Notes: a model not told the origin generated them from the letters alone. Shown: positions 34,773-43,885, counted from the first letter of the stretch. The stretch is 64,000 bases of DNA from JAJXWB01 sp037044955 (GCA_037044955.1 JBAOHX010000002.1:1116001-1180000); one strand, 5' to 3'. A program made the numbers and translations.

Positions 34773-35936
34773 TTACAGGCTCGCCACCACCTTCAGGCGC
34801 TTCACCTGTCCGCTGAGGAAGGCGTTCAGGAACCGCTGGTAGTCGCGGAACGACACGCAGCCGTTCGACTGGCCGTTCGGCCCCAGCATGTAGGTGTGGG
34901 CGAGCAGGCCGGCGCGGCCGTGGATCGCGCCCGCCCCGCCGATCGGCGTCAGGCGGATGGCGCGCACGCCGTGGAACAGCGCCTCGCGCTCCCTCAGGTC
35001 GTAGACGTGCGGCGGGGTGACGCCGCGCATGCGCAGATGGGCGAAGCTCGGCTTGTCCATGTATTCGCCGAGGCCGGAATGGGCCTCGAGCCGCGTGCCG
35101 TCGGGCAGGTACACCATCCTGGCGGAGATGTCGTAGACGGCGGTGAAGCGGTCGGACGCCACGTTCGAGGCCGATTCGGACGGCGCGACGCCGGTCAGGC
35201 GCGAGCCGCCGCCGGTGAGGCCGCCGTCGGGCGCGGCATAGGCCATCGCCGGGTTGGACGAACCGCCGGCGCCGCCGAACAATTTCTCGAAGAAGCCGGG
35301 CTCCTTCGGCGGCTCGGCCTTGGCGACGGTCGTGCGGCCGCCGCGCAGCGCGCGGCTGGTCCGGGGCTGCGCCGGTTCGGCGGGCGCCTTCTCGGCATCC
35401 GCGGTCACAGGCCCGCGGGCGGCGGGCGGCGGCGCCAGATCGGCCGGGCGGCGCGGCGGCAAGGGCGAGAAGGTCTCTTCCGGCGCGGCCATGGCGAGGT
35501 CGAGCGGACGCGGAACCGGCATCGGCGCGGCCTGCGGCGGCGCGAGCGGGCGCTCGACCTCGGAAAGCCTGCCGCGCAGGTCGGTCATCTGCGCCGACGC
35601 CAGCGTGGTCGCAGGCTGCAGGCCCGGGTCGGAGATCGGTTCGAGCGAGAAGGCGGTCGGCCTGCCGCCGAGCGAATAATTGGCGTCCAGCAGCTCGGCG
35701 CCGGCGCGCAAGGCGATGCGGGGGGCAAGCGGCCCGATGGGTTCCGCCTTGCGCAGGGCGGGCGCGTCGGGCGCGGGGCCCGTCTGCAGCATTTGCGCGC
35801 CCACGGCGGAGAGAAAGGCGATGGCGACGACGCCGCCGGCCAGGCTTGCTCCGGCGCGACGCCAACGGCGGCGGCGGGGCAGCCTGAATTCGCGGGGTTC
35901 GTCGAAGCCGTAAGGATCTGTCTGCATGCAGCCCAT
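34773..35936 (-). CDS. tlde1 (DUF2778) L,D-transpeptidase-like protein
   Basis: 387 residues. Membrane anchor near the N-terminus (RAGASLAGGVVAIAFLSAVGAQML), a long Pro/Ala/Arg-rich linker (about 60-240), then a C-terminal tlde1 domain: FTAVYDISARMVYLPDGTRLEAHSGLGEYMDKP, RLTPIGGAGAIHGRAGLLAHTYML, and the catalytic GPNGQSNGCVSFRDYQRFLNAFL with His/Ser/Cys. It should act on peptidoglycan stem peptides in the periplasm. Rhizobiales commonly carry such anchored tlde1 proteins; a secreted effector role is not suggested because no immunity or secretion gene is near. Confidence 0.85.
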   Translation of the reverse strand: MGCMQTDPYGFDEPREFRLPRRRRWRRAGASLAGGVVAIAFLSAVGAQMLQTGPAPDAPALRKAEPIGPLAPRIALRAGAELLDANYSLGGRPTAFSLEPISDPGLQPATTLASAQMTDLRGRLSEVERPLAPPQAAPMPVPRPLDLAMAAPEETFSPLPPRRPADLAPPPAARGPVTADAEKAPAEPAQPRTSRALRGGRTTVAKAEPPKEPGFFEKLFGGAGGSSNPAMAYAAPDGGLTGGGSRLTGVAPSESASNVASDRFTAVYDISARMVYLPDGTRLEAHSGLGEYMDKPSFAHLRMRGVTPPHVYDLREREALFHGVRAIRLTPIGGAGAIHGRAGLLAHTYMLGPNGQSNGCVSFRDYQRFLNAFLSGQVKRLKVVASL

Positions 35937-36138
35937 GCTTCCGCTACGCGCGCCCTCTACTTGAACTCGCTCACGCGACGTTGGAGGGCGCTCGCAACGA
36001 CACGGTCACCAGACGAGTCTGGCGAGCCCGTGTCTTACGGAGCCGGCCCGCGCGTCCAATGCCGGGCAATTGAAGCTTTTTTTGGTTAAGCGCCTGTAAA
36101 TAAATCAACAATTCGTCCAACGGCGGCGCGCGATTCGC

Positions 36139-37017
36139 TCAATCGAAGCCTGCGACGATGGCCGCGACTTCCGCCTGCGCCTTGGAATCCAAAGGTTTTT
36201 GCGGGGGCAGCGGGCTGCCGACAGCATAGCCCTGCGACATAAGCCCGCTCTTGATGCAGGCGGCCAGGCTATACTTCGCGAAAGCCTGATTGAGCCGCCA
36301 CAGGCGCCTCTGCAGCGTCATCGCGTCGTCCCAGGCGCCGTTTCGACACAATTCGTAAAGTTTTACGCTGGCGCGCGGCGCGACGCAGGCCGGTCCCGCC
36401 ATCCAGCCCTTGCCGCCGATCAGCATGACGGCGGCGGGAATGTGGGCGGAGGCGGCGAAAATCTCCATCCGCCCGTCGACGCGGTCCATGATCGACAGCA
36501 GGCGGCCGGTATTGACCGAGGCGTCCTTGAGGTAGCGGATGTTGGGGACGTGCGAGAGGCGCTCGATGACCGGCAGCGACAGGTCTGCGCGCTGGAAGTT
36601 CGGGTTGGTGTAGAGCGTCACGGGCAGGCCGGTCGCCGCCGCGACCGCTGCGAAATAGGCGTGGATCGAATCGTCGTCGAGCGGGAAATAGGCCTCCAGC
36701 ACGGCGAGAATGCCGTCGACGCCGAGGCTTTCCCATTCGCGCGTCTGGCGCACGGCCTCGGCCGTGGTGGTCGCGGCGACGCCGGCGACGACCGGCACGC
36801 GGCCGGCGGCGGCCTCCACGACCACCTGGACCACACGCCGCTTCTGCTCGTGCGTGAGATAGGCGAATTCGCCGGTCGAGCCGAGCGGAGTGAGGCCGTG
36901 CACGCCCTTGGCGATCAGATCTTCGCAGAGACGCGCGAGCACGCTGTCCATGACGCGCCCGTCGGCGTCGACCGGTGAAACCAGATAGGGGAAGACCCCG
37001 TGGAAATCCTTGTGCAT
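36139..37017 (-). CDS. DapA-family aldolase/lyase
   Basis: 292 residues, (beta/alpha)8 Schiff-base aldolase. Lys164 in NIRYLKDAS is the Schiff-base residue, Tyr136 in VTLYTNPN the proton shuttle, and GSTGEF (46-51) the carboxylate-binding loop. The sequence is closer to sugar-acid or other pyruvate aldolases of the family than to housekeeping DapA, but the substrate cannot be fixed. The roughly 200 bp between it and the tlde1 gene is AT-rich and probably holds the tlde1 promoter. Confidence 0.87.
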   Translation of the reverse strand: MHKDFHGVFPYLVSPVDADGRVMDSVLARLCEDLIAKGVHGLTPLGSTGEFAYLTHEQKRRVVQVVVEAAAGRVPVVAGVAATTTAEAVRQTREWESLGVDGILAVLEAYFPLDDDSIHAYFAAVAAATGLPVTLYTNPNFQRADLSLPVIERLSHVPNIRYLKDASVNTGRLLSIMDRVDGRMEIFAASAHIPAAVMLIGGKGWMAGPACVAPRASVKLYELCRNGAWDDAMTLQRRLWRLNQAFAKYSLAACIKSGLMSQGYAVGSPLPPQKPLDSKAQAEVAAIVAGFD

Positions 37018-37144
37018 GCGACGCCTCCTGCGGCCATGGTGGCGGCTGGCGCGTCTTGCGACAAGGCTTGCGGGCCAGGTCTTGCGGGCGAAGCGCGACG
37101 CCGCTATGACAGCGCGTCCGCTGCGGACCGGTTCTGCCGGCCAC

Positions 37145-37220
37145 AGGAGTGTAGCTCAGTTGGTAGAGCACCGGTCTCCAAAACCGGGTGTCGTCGGTTC
37201 GAGCCCGGCCACTCCTGCCA
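37145..37220 (+). tRNA. tRNA-Trp (anticodon CCA)
   Basis: Acceptor AGGAGTG/CACTCCT, anticodon stem CCGGT/ACCGG with loop CTCCAAA giving CCA, T arm GTCGGTTCGAGCCCGGC, and an encoded CCA. It normally lies directly before secE; here secE is about 15.9 kb downstream. Confidence 0.97.
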
Positions 37221-37264
37221 GCGGATCAATTCGCCAGACCAATTGAGAAAGAATATCGCCGCGA

Positions 37265-39466
37265 TCAACGCATCGCGGCGAGGACGCGCTTCGGCGTCAT
37301 GGGGATCGTGCGCAGGCGGACGCCGGTGGCGTCGAAGACGGCGTTGCCGACGGCGCCCGGCACGCAACTGCAGGCCGCTTCGCCCGCGCCGAGCGGCGGG
37401 TCGTTCGGGCGGTCGATCAGGTCGATCATGATCTGCGGAACCTGCGGGAAGCGCAGCACGGGATAGCTGGACCAGCTCGTGCTCGTCACGCGCGCGCGAT
37501 CGAACAGCGTCTCCTCGAGCAGCGTCCGGCTGAGCGTGTGGAGGATGCAGCCCTCGACCTGCGCGCGCACGCCGTCGGGATTGATGATCTGCCCGCAATC
37601 GTGCGCGCACCACACCTTCTCGACCGCGATGGCGCCGGTCCGGCGATCGACGACGAGTTCGACGCCCATCGCGACATAGGTCTCGTTGTGCTTGTAGTGG
37701 ACGTAGGAAACGCCTCTGCCTCGCGCGAGACCCTTCCTGTCCGCCTGCTTCTTCGGCGCGCTTGCCCAGTTCATCATCGCGCCGAGCCGCTTCAGCGTCT
37801 CGAGGCCACGGGGATCGCCGAGCGCGCGCAGCCGAAACTCCAGCGGATCGACCCTGGCGGCGGCGGCGAGCTCGTCGGCGAAGCTCTCCACGGCGAAGCA
37901 GTTGCCGGGCTTGCCGGGACCGCGCAGCGGCGCGGGACGCAGCGGCGTGTCCTTCAGCCAGTGCGCATGCATCGACATGGAGGCGGCGCGATAGGGCGGA
38001 TCGGCGTTGCCCGCGATCAGGCCGGGGTTCATGCCCTTGACGTCGTCGAGGCCGGCGTCGGTCGGCCCGATCAGCGGGATATAGGGCATGCCCTTGGTCG
38101 TCTCGGGAATCCAGAGATCGGTGCGCCAGTCGAGTATGGCGCCGCCCGCATCGATGGCGGCGGCGACGTCGATCAGTTGCGGCGGACCTTTCGGATCGAA
38201 GGCGAGTTCGTCCTCGCGCGACCATTGCACGCGCACCGGCCGTCCGACCGCGCGCGAGACGATGGCTGCGTCCGCCGCGGCGTCCTCGTGGCCGTTCATG
38301 CCGTAGCAGCCGGCGCCGTCGAGATAGATCAGCCGCACCTTTTCCGGCGGCAGCTTGAGGAAGCGCGCGAAGGAGGCGCGATTGCCGTGCGTGCCTTGCG
38401 AGGCCGTCCAGATGGTCGCCGCGTCGGCGCCGACATCGGCGATGGCGCAGGACGGTCCGAGCGAGGCGTGGCTCTGCGCCGGCCAGAAGTAGGTCGCTTT
38501 CAGGCTTCGCGCGTCGCCGGGCAGGGCGGCCGGCGCGCCCTTCGCCGCCAGCTTCTCGCCTTCGACGGGACCGGCCTTGCGCAACGTCTCGGGCAGGCGC
38601 GCCTGATCGGGAAGGGACGCCTTGCCCGACCATTTCGCCTTCAGCGCGCCAGCGGCGCGGATCGCGGTCCACTCGTCGTCCGCGACGACGGCCAGAAAAT
38701 TCTTGATGCGCACGATGCGCGCGTTCTTGAACGGCGCGATCGAGGCTTCGTCGACCGAGAGCAGCTCGGCGCCCACGGTCGGCGGACGCAGCACGCGGGC
38801 GTGCAACATGCCGTCGACCTTGAAATCGTGCATGAACACATGCGCGCCCGTGCATTTCGCGGGCATGTCGGGACGCGGCAACGACTTGCCGACGATCCTG
38901 TAGCTCGCGGGCGCGCGCAGCGGCGCCTTGGGATCGAGTTTCAGCGCGGCCGCCGGGCCTTCGAGCAGGTCGGCGAAGCGCACGCTCGCGCCGCCGGCGC
39001 CGGCTGCGATGCGTCCATCTTCCACCACCAGCGTTTCGGCTGGCGCGTTCAGCTTTTGCGCCGCCTTTTGCACCAGCGCCGCGCGCAAGGTCGCGGCCGC
39101 GCGCCGCACCTGCATGCCGCCGCGCTGGATGCCGTTGGAGCCCGAGGTGCGGCCCTGATCCGGCGTCAGCGCCGTGTCGCCTTCCACATAGTCGATCTTG
39201 TCGACGGCGACGCCGAGTTCTTCCGCCGCGATCTGGCGCATGGCGATGCGCAGGCCCTGGCCGAGATCGACCTTGCCGCAGAAGAGCGTGACCTTTCCGT
39301 CGCGGTCGATCGCCAGATAGGAATCGACGGCCGACGGGTCGAGCGATTTCGCTCGCGTCGCAGGCGCGGCCTTGACCGCGCGCGGCCGCGCGACGGCAGA
39401 GAACGCCACCGCCAGCATCCCGCTGGCGAGGAAGGCGCGGCGTGAGATGGGCGCGGGCGCATTCAT
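37265..39466 (-). CDS. Molybdopterin-binding subunit of a xanthine-dehydrogenase-family oxidase
   Basis: 733 residues from ATG 39466. Tat signal (ISRRAFLASGMLAVAFSA) and the aldehyde/isoquinoline oxidoreductase large-subunit fold: GKVDLGQGLRIAMRQIAAEELGV, RTSGSNGIQRGGMQVRRAAA, PLRGPGKPGNCFAVESFADELA, YVHYKHNETYVAMGVELVVD, and the catalytic PPLGAGEAACSCVPGAVGNAVFDATGVR with the conserved Glu. It matches IorB-like periplasmic two-subunit enzymes that hydroxylate N-heterocycles or aldehydes. The 2Fe-2S subunit gene is 4 bp upstream. Substrate unknown. Confidence 0.9.
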   Translation of the reverse strand: MNAPAPISRRAFLASGMLAVAFSAVARPRAVKAAPATRAKSLDPSAVDSYLAIDRDGKVTLFCGKVDLGQGLRIAMRQIAAEELGVAVDKIDYVEGDTALTPDQGRTSGSNGIQRGGMQVRRAAATLRAALVQKAAQKLNAPAETLVVEDGRIAAGAGGASVRFADLLEGPAAALKLDPKAPLRAPASYRIVGKSLPRPDMPAKCTGAHVFMHDFKVDGMLHARVLRPPTVGAELLSVDEASIAPFKNARIVRIKNFLAVVADDEWTAIRAAGALKAKWSGKASLPDQARLPETLRKAGPVEGEKLAAKGAPAALPGDARSLKATYFWPAQSHASLGPSCAIADVGADAATIWTASQGTHGNRASFARFLKLPPEKVRLIYLDGAGCYGMNGHEDAAADAAIVSRAVGRPVRVQWSREDELAFDPKGPPQLIDVAAAIDAGGAILDWRTDLWIPETTKGMPYIPLIGPTDAGLDDVKGMNPGLIAGNADPPYRAASMSMHAHWLKDTPLRPAPLRGPGKPGNCFAVESFADELAAAARVDPLEFRLRALGDPRGLETLKRLGAMMNWASAPKKQADRKGLARGRGVSYVHYKHNETYVAMGVELVVDRRTGAIAVEKVWCAHDCGQIINPDGVRAQVEGCILHTLSRTLLEETLFDRARVTSTSWSSYPVLRFPQVPQIMIDLIDRPNDPPLGAGEAACSCVPGAVGNAVFDATGVRLRTIPMTPKRVLAAMR

Positions 39467-39470
39467 GGCG

Positions 39471-39935
39471 TCAGCCTCGCTGTCCGGACGCGGCCATGAC
39501 CGCCTTGACGACGCGCGCATGGGAGCCGCAGCGGCAGATATTGCCGGCGAGCGCGGCCTTGACCTGCGCTTCGGTCGGCCTCGGCGTTTTCGCGAGCAGG
39601 GCCGTCGCCGTCACGATCGCGCCGCTCGTGCAATAGCCGCATTGCGCCGCCTGGTGCTCGATGAAGGCGGCCTGGACCGGGCTCGGCTTTTCGACTGTGC
39701 CCAGGCCCTCGGGCGTCGTCACCTGCCGGGCGCCGATGCTGGAAATCGGCATGAGGCAGGAGCGCACGGGCTTGCCGTCGACGAGCACGCTGCACGCGCC
39801 GCATTGCCCGACGCCGCAACCATATTTGGCCGCCGTCAGGCCGAGGTCGCGCAGCACGTAGAGCAGCGGCTTGTCGGGATCGTCGCTGCCGACGGTCCTT
39901 TCGGCGCCATTCACCTTCAGCCGGTAGCTTGGCAT
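39471..39935 (-). CDS. 2Fe-2S subunit of a molybdenum hydroxylase
   Basis: 154 residues. Two iron-sulfur clusters: plant-type YGCGVGQCGACSVLVDG...SC in the N-terminal half, and the four-Cys helical domain CGYCTSGAIVTATALL...GNICRCGSHARV. This is the small subunit partner of the adjacent Mo subunit (stop and start 4 bp apart, same operon). No FAD subunit is present, which fits the two-subunit IorAB type. Electrons presumably pass to a cytochrome. Confidence 0.93.
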   Translation of the reverse strand: MPSYRLKVNGAERTVGSDDPDKPLLYVLRDLGLTAAKYGCGVGQCGACSVLVDGKPVRSCLMPISSIGARQVTTPEGLGTVEKPSPVQAAFIEHQAAQCGYCTSGAIVTATALLAKTPRPTEAQVKAALAGNICRCGSHARVVKAVMAASGQRG

Positions 39936-39969
39936 GGCGGTCTCTCGATGTGGATTCAGCGGCGCGGCG

Positions 39970-40752
39970 TCACACGATCCTGATCGACATGTCCGGCAGG
40001 CCCTCGAGCTTGCAGAGGAGCACGTCGCCCTTGACCACCGGCCCGACGTTTTCCGGCGTGCCGGAATAGATGATGTCGCCGGCCTTCAACTCGAAGGCTT
40101 CGGACAGCTTGGCGATCTGCTCCGCGACGCTCCAGATCATCTTCGCGAGATCGGAATTCTGGCGCACCGTTCCGTTGACGGCGAGCGAGATCGCGCCCTT
40201 GGTGAAATGACCGGTCTTCTCGGCCGGATGGATCGGGCCGAGGACGGCGGCGTGATCGAAGCTCTTGCCGATCTCCCACGGCTTCTTTTCGGCCGCCATG
40301 CCGTTCTGCAGATCGCGGCGCGTCATGTCGAGGCCGAGCGCATAGCCGTAGACGTGGTCGAGCGCCTTGTCGGCGGGGATGTTGGTCCCGCCCGACTTCA
40401 GCGCGGCGACCAGCTCCACCTCGTGATGATAGTTCCTGGTGAGCGAGGGGTAGGGATGGTCGGCGACCTGGCCGATCGCGACATTCTGGATCGCGTCGGT
40501 CGGTTTCTGGAAGAAGAACGGCGGCTCGCGATTGGGGTCGGAGCCGCGCTCGATGGCGTGCGCGGCATAGTTGCGGCCGATGCAGTAAATACGGCGGACC
40601 GGGAAGACGTTCGGCGAGCCGACGATCGGGATGGTCACGGCCGGCACGTCGAAGACGGGCCTGGCCGCGCCTTGCGCGAGCGCCGGGGCGGAAGCGGCCG
40701 CGCCCGCGGTCGCGGCGGCGGCGGCGACGAAGAAATCGCGTCTCGAGGTCAT
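39970..40752 (-). CDS. Fumarylacetoacetate-hydrolase-family protein with a Tat signal
   Basis: 260 residues from ATG 40752, which follows a GGGAGGAA ribosome site. N-terminal twin-arginine signal (TSRRDFFVAAAAATAGAAASAPALAQ). The FAH fold follows: RRIYCIGRNYAAHAIERG, PFFFQKPTDAI, YHHEVELVAAL (metal-binding Glu pair), GYALGLDMTRRDLQ (metal Asp) and DIIYSGTPENVGPV. FAH enzymes are usually cytoplasmic, so predicted export is unusual. It may act with the exported molybdenum hydroxylase next to it. Substrate unknown. Confidence 0.87.
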   Translation of the reverse strand: MTSRRDFFVAAAAATAGAAASAPALAQGAARPVFDVPAVTIPIVGSPNVFPVRRIYCIGRNYAAHAIERGSDPNREPPFFFQKPTDAIQNVAIGQVADHPYPSLTRNYHHEVELVAALKSGGTNIPADKALDHVYGYALGLDMTRRDLQNGMAAEKKPWEIGKSFDHAAVLGPIHPAEKTGHFTKGAISLAVNGTVRQNSDLAKMIWSVAEQIAKLSEAFELKAGDIIYSGTPENVGPVVKGDVLLCKLEGLPDMSIRIV

Positions 40753-40995
40753 GTGCGTTCCTCCCATGGCCGACGGGAGCGCTGCGCGCTCCGGCGCACG
40801 GCTTGTTGACCAGCCTGCGCGCCGGAACCGTCGGTCGATCCTTGTTGCAGCCGAGCAAAAGGCGATTGCGGAAACATGTCAACAACGTCGCGCCTTCCGT
40901 CGCGCTGCGGTCTTGCGACGCTGCGGTGCGGTAAACCGGGCGGACCATCGGCTTGTTGCCGATCAAGGACCGTTCTCGCGCCGAACTGATCGAGT

Positions 40996-41887
40996 CTAGC
41001 CGAAACGCCGGCCCAGAAACGCGCCCGCGCGCGCCAGCGCCTTCGCTGCGTCTGGAAGCTCGGCGTAAGTCTGGAAGACGTGGATCATGTCTTCGTAGAG
41101 ATCGAGCTCGACCTCCACGCCCGCTTGCCGCGCGCGATCGGCCAGTACGCATGAATCATCGAGAATGACTTCGCGGCCGCCGCATTGGATCAGCAGCGGC
41201 GGCAGGCCGCCAAGCTCCGCAAACAACGGCGAAGCGAGGGGGTCGCGCGCGTCGCCGGATTTGCCGAGATAGCCCCTGGCCATGCCGAGGATCATCGCGC
41301 GCTGGTGCATCGGGTCGCGCGCCGCGCGCGTGTCGTAGGTCGCGCCGCTGGCGGTCATGTCCGTCCAGGGCGACATCAGACAGGCGGCGCAGGGTAGCGG
41401 CAGGCCTGCGGCGCGCGCCGCCAGCATGCAGGACAGCGCAAGGCCGCCGCCGGCGCTGTCGCCGGCGATGGCGATGCGCGCAGGCGCGTGGCCTTCATCG
41501 AGCAGCCAGCGCCAGGCGGCGAGCGCGTCTTCCACCGGCGCGGGGAACTGACTATTCGGGCGACAGCCGATAGTCGATGGCGAGAACGCGCGCCTGCGCG
41601 GCTTCCGACAGGCGCTGGATGAGATCGCGGTGCGAGGCGATCGAGCCGATGCGAAAGCCGCCGCCATGCAGATAGAGGATGACGCGCGACGCATCGGCGT
41701 CGGGCGCGGCGATCCACTCGGCATTCATTTCGCCGATGGAAAAGCGATCGATCGGCCAGTTGCGCGCGCGCGGCGCGAAGGCGGCGTCCCAGTCCGCGCG
41801 CATCTGCCGAACCGTCGTCTCGCGCGTCCACCGGCCGTAGATGTCCTGCAGGCCGGAGACGACGCCTGCGACCGCATCCTCGCTCAT
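40996..41887 (-). CDS. HSL-type alpha/beta-hydrolase (one frame break)
   Basis: Hormone-sensitive-lipase-type esterase, 296 residues after removing one extra base near 41552. VILYLHGGGFRIGSIASHRDL carries the HGGG oxyanion motif. AIDYRLSPEYQFPAPVEDALAAWRWL (restored across the break) is the family signature. AIAGDSAGGGLALSCML holds the catalytic Ser; Asp and His lie in GREVILDDS / EDMIHVFQ. Its start overlaps the stop of the SDR gene, so hydrolase, SDR and enoyl-CoA hydratase form an operon (transcribed 43415 to 40996). Confidence 0.88.
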
Positions 41888-42624
41888 GCGCCGCCGATGC
41901 CCATGCCGCCGGACACGCCGAGCGTTTCGCCCGTGATGTAGGCGGCTTCGCGCGAGGCGAGAAAGAGCACGGCCGCTGCGACTTCTTCCGGCGCGCCGAG
42001 GCGTCGCAGCAGCGTCATGCCGCGCATGGCGTCGAGCAATTTCTCGCCGCCGTCCTTCACCGCGCCTTGCAGCATCGGCGTGTCGATGGGGCCGGGCGCG
42101 ATCACGTTCGCGGTGATCGCATAGCGCGCATTTTCGCGCGCGATCGACCTGGTGAAGCCGATGACGCCGGCTTTCGCCGCCGCATAGACCGCGCCGCCAC
42201 GCGAGCCGAGGCGCGCGGCTTCCGAGGCGATGTTGACGATGCGGCCGAATTTCGCCTGCTGCATGGCCGGCAGGACGAGATGCGTCGCGCCGAAGACCGA
42301 GCCGAGATTGACGCCGACGAGCCGGCCCCAGTCTTCGGGCCTGGTCTCGGTGAAGAAGGCGTGCTGGTCGACGCCGGCATTGTTGACGAGCGTGTCGAAG
42401 GGGCCGTGCGCGCCGACGATCTTCTTCAGCGCCTCGTAATCCGTCACATCGGCCTGCGCGAAGACGGCGCCTGTCTCGCGCGCGAGTTCGGCGCCGGCGG
42501 CCGCGTCGCGGTCGATGAACACGACGCGCGCGCCCTCGGCGCCGAACGCGCGCACGATCGCCGCGCCGATGCCCTTGGCGCCGCCTGTTATCAGCGCCGC
42601 GCGACCTGCGAGCCTGCCGCTCAT
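41884..42624 (-). CDS. SDR-family oxidoreductase (FabG-like)
   Basis: 246 residues. Classical short-chain dehydrogenase: TGGAKGIGAAIVRAFGAEG (cofactor-binding), DTLVNNAGVDQHAFFTE, the catalytic Ser in IVNIASEA and Tyr/Lys in YAAAKAGVIGFTRSIA, and IAPGPIDTPML. It overlaps the enoyl-CoA hydratase stop by 4 bp and the hydrolase start by 4 bp. Within this operon a 3-hydroxyacyl-CoA dehydrogenase role is plausible, but a cyclic alcohol substrate is equally possible. Confidence 0.9.
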   Translation of the reverse strand: MSGRLAGRAALITGGAKGIGAAIVRAFGAEGARVVFIDRDAAAGAELARETGAVFAQADVTDYEALKKIVGAHGPFDTLVNNAGVDQHAFFTETRPEDWGRLVGVNLGSVFGATHLVLPAMQQAKFGRIVNIASEAARLGSRGGAVYAAAKAGVIGFTRSIARENARYAITANVIAPGPIDTPMLQGAVKDGGEKLLDAMRGMTLLRRLGAPEEVAAAVLFLASREAAYITGETLGVSGGMGIGGA

Positions 42625-43415
42625 TTGCCGGTGAAGACCGGCTTGCGCCGCTCGATCACGGCGGCGAGGCCTTCACGCGCATCGGCGGTTCCCGAGAGTT
42701 CCGAAACGGTGCGCGCCTCTTCGGACAGGCATGCGTCGACGCCCGTGCCGACGCCCGACCACAAGAGGCGCTTGGCGGCGGCCATCGCTTTCGGCGGGCC
42801 GGCGGCAAGCTCCTGCGCCCAGGCGGTCGCGGCTTTCTCCAGCTCGGCCTCCGGCACGACGCGGTTGACGATGCCCATGTCCTTCGCCTGCGCCGCGGTG
42901 AGGATCGGGTTGGTGAGCACGATTTCGGCGGCGCGCCGCAGGCCGACGATGCGCGGCAGCGTCACCGAGACGCCGGCGTCGGGCGCCATGCCGACGCGCG
43001 TCGCGCCCGCCAGCAATTTCGCCGTGTCGGCGGCGATGACGAGATCGGAGGCGCAGACGAGGCCGAAGCCGCCGCCGCCCGCCGCGAAGCCGTGCACGGC
43101 GGCGATGACGGGCGCTTCGAGGCGCATGAGGCCGGTCACGGCGTTCTGCAACCAGGCGGTCGCCACGCGCAGGTAGTCCGGCAGGCGCTCGCCCTTGGAG
43201 GCGAATGTGTGCACGTCGCCGCCGGCGCAGAAGTTCTTGCCGGCGCCGCGCAGCAGCGCCACGCGCACGTCGGGGCGGCCGTGCAGGCCCATGATCGCCT
43301 CGCACAGCGCTTTCAGGAAATCGACGTTCATGCCGTTGGAAGCGTCGGGACGATTGAGCGTGATGGTCGCGACGCCGCCGGCGACGTCGGTCAGAACGAG
43401 ATTATCCGATGACAT
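42621..43415 (-). CDS. Enoyl-CoA hydratase/isomerase-family protein
   Basis: 264 residues, crotonase fold: ATITLNRPDASNGMNVDF, GAGKNFCAGGDVHTFAS (oxyanion hole), AAVHGFAAGGGFGLVCASDLVIAA, and GMAPDAGVSVTLPRIVGLRRA, where an Asp occupies the position of the second catalytic Glu. It is first of the hydratase-SDR-hydrolase operon. The dioxygenase remnant upstream hints at an origin in aromatic-acid breakdown. Confidence 0.9.
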   Translation of the reverse strand: MSSDNLVLTDVAGGVATITLNRPDASNGMNVDFLKALCEAIMGLHGRPDVRVALLRGAGKNFCAGGDVHTFASKGERLPDYLRVATAWLQNAVTGLMRLEAPVIAAVHGFAAGGGGFGLVCASDLVIAADTAKLLAGATRVGMAPDAGVSVTLPRIVGLRRAAEIVLTNPILTAAQAKDMGIVNRVVPEAELEKAATAWAQELAAGPPKAMAAAKRLLWSGVGTGVDACLSEEARTVSELSGTADAREGLAAVIERRKPVFTGK

Positions 43416-43445
43416 GCGGCGGCGGCCTCAGATGATGAAGGACAT

Positions 43446-43764
43446 TCAGATGATGAAGGACATGGTGTAGATCGCCCGGTCGTTGTTGACGAGCGCCACC
43501 TTCTTGCGCGCGAGCTTGAAGCCATCGCCCGCGCGACGCAACGTGTATTCGTTGCGCGAGCCCCAGACGATCTCGCCGCGCTGGGTCGATTCGAAGACGA
43601 TCGCGTTCGCGCCGACGCGAATGTCGTCGCCGTCGCGGCCCAGCAGTTCGATATTGCCGATGATGCGACGGGCGCAGCGCGAAGCCGGCGCTGCGGATGG
43701 CGAAGAGCTGATTTTCCAAGGCGTGGTCCAGAACGCGAAGCGGGTCTTGCGGCCAGAAAAATCC
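43446..43764 (-). pseudogene. Truncated ring-hydroxylating dioxygenase beta subunit
   Basis: C-terminal part (about 105 residues) of an aromatic-ring-hydroxylating dioxygenase small subunit. Recognisable blocks are QDPLRVLDHALENQLFAIRSAGFALR, RRIIGNIELLGRDG, VFESTQRGEIVWGSRNEYTLRRAGDGFKLARKKVALVNNDRAIYTMSFII. One extra base near 43671 breaks the frame. More importantly, upstream of residue GFFWPQD there is an in-frame TGA inside the palindromic repeat at 43759-43881, and the first 60-odd residues are missing. The alpha subunit is absent. It is a genuine remnant rather than only a sequencing artefact. Confidence 0.7.
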
Positions 43765-43881
43765 TCATCCTGAGGAGCGGGCGACGTCCGCGTCTCGAAG
43801 GATGGCGACGCCCGGAATTCCCGACCCGGCCACCCTTCGAGACGCGATGCCGCGCGCCGCTCCTCAGTGAGGGTTGGATTT
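43759..43881. repeat. Long inverted-repeat intergenic element
   Basis: Flanked by AAATCC / GGATTT. Left arm CTCATCCTGAGGAGCG then CGCGTCTCGAAGGATGG; right arm CCACCCTTCGAGACGCG then CGCTCCTCAGTGAGG. The GCGTCTCGAAGG / CCTTCGAGACGC core is a near-perfect inverted pair. The sequence style is known from intergenic repeats of rhizobia and Bradyrhizobium. It truncates the dioxygenase remnant and abuts the acyl-CoA dehydrogenase stop. Confidence 0.75.
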
Positions 43882-43885
43882 TATC

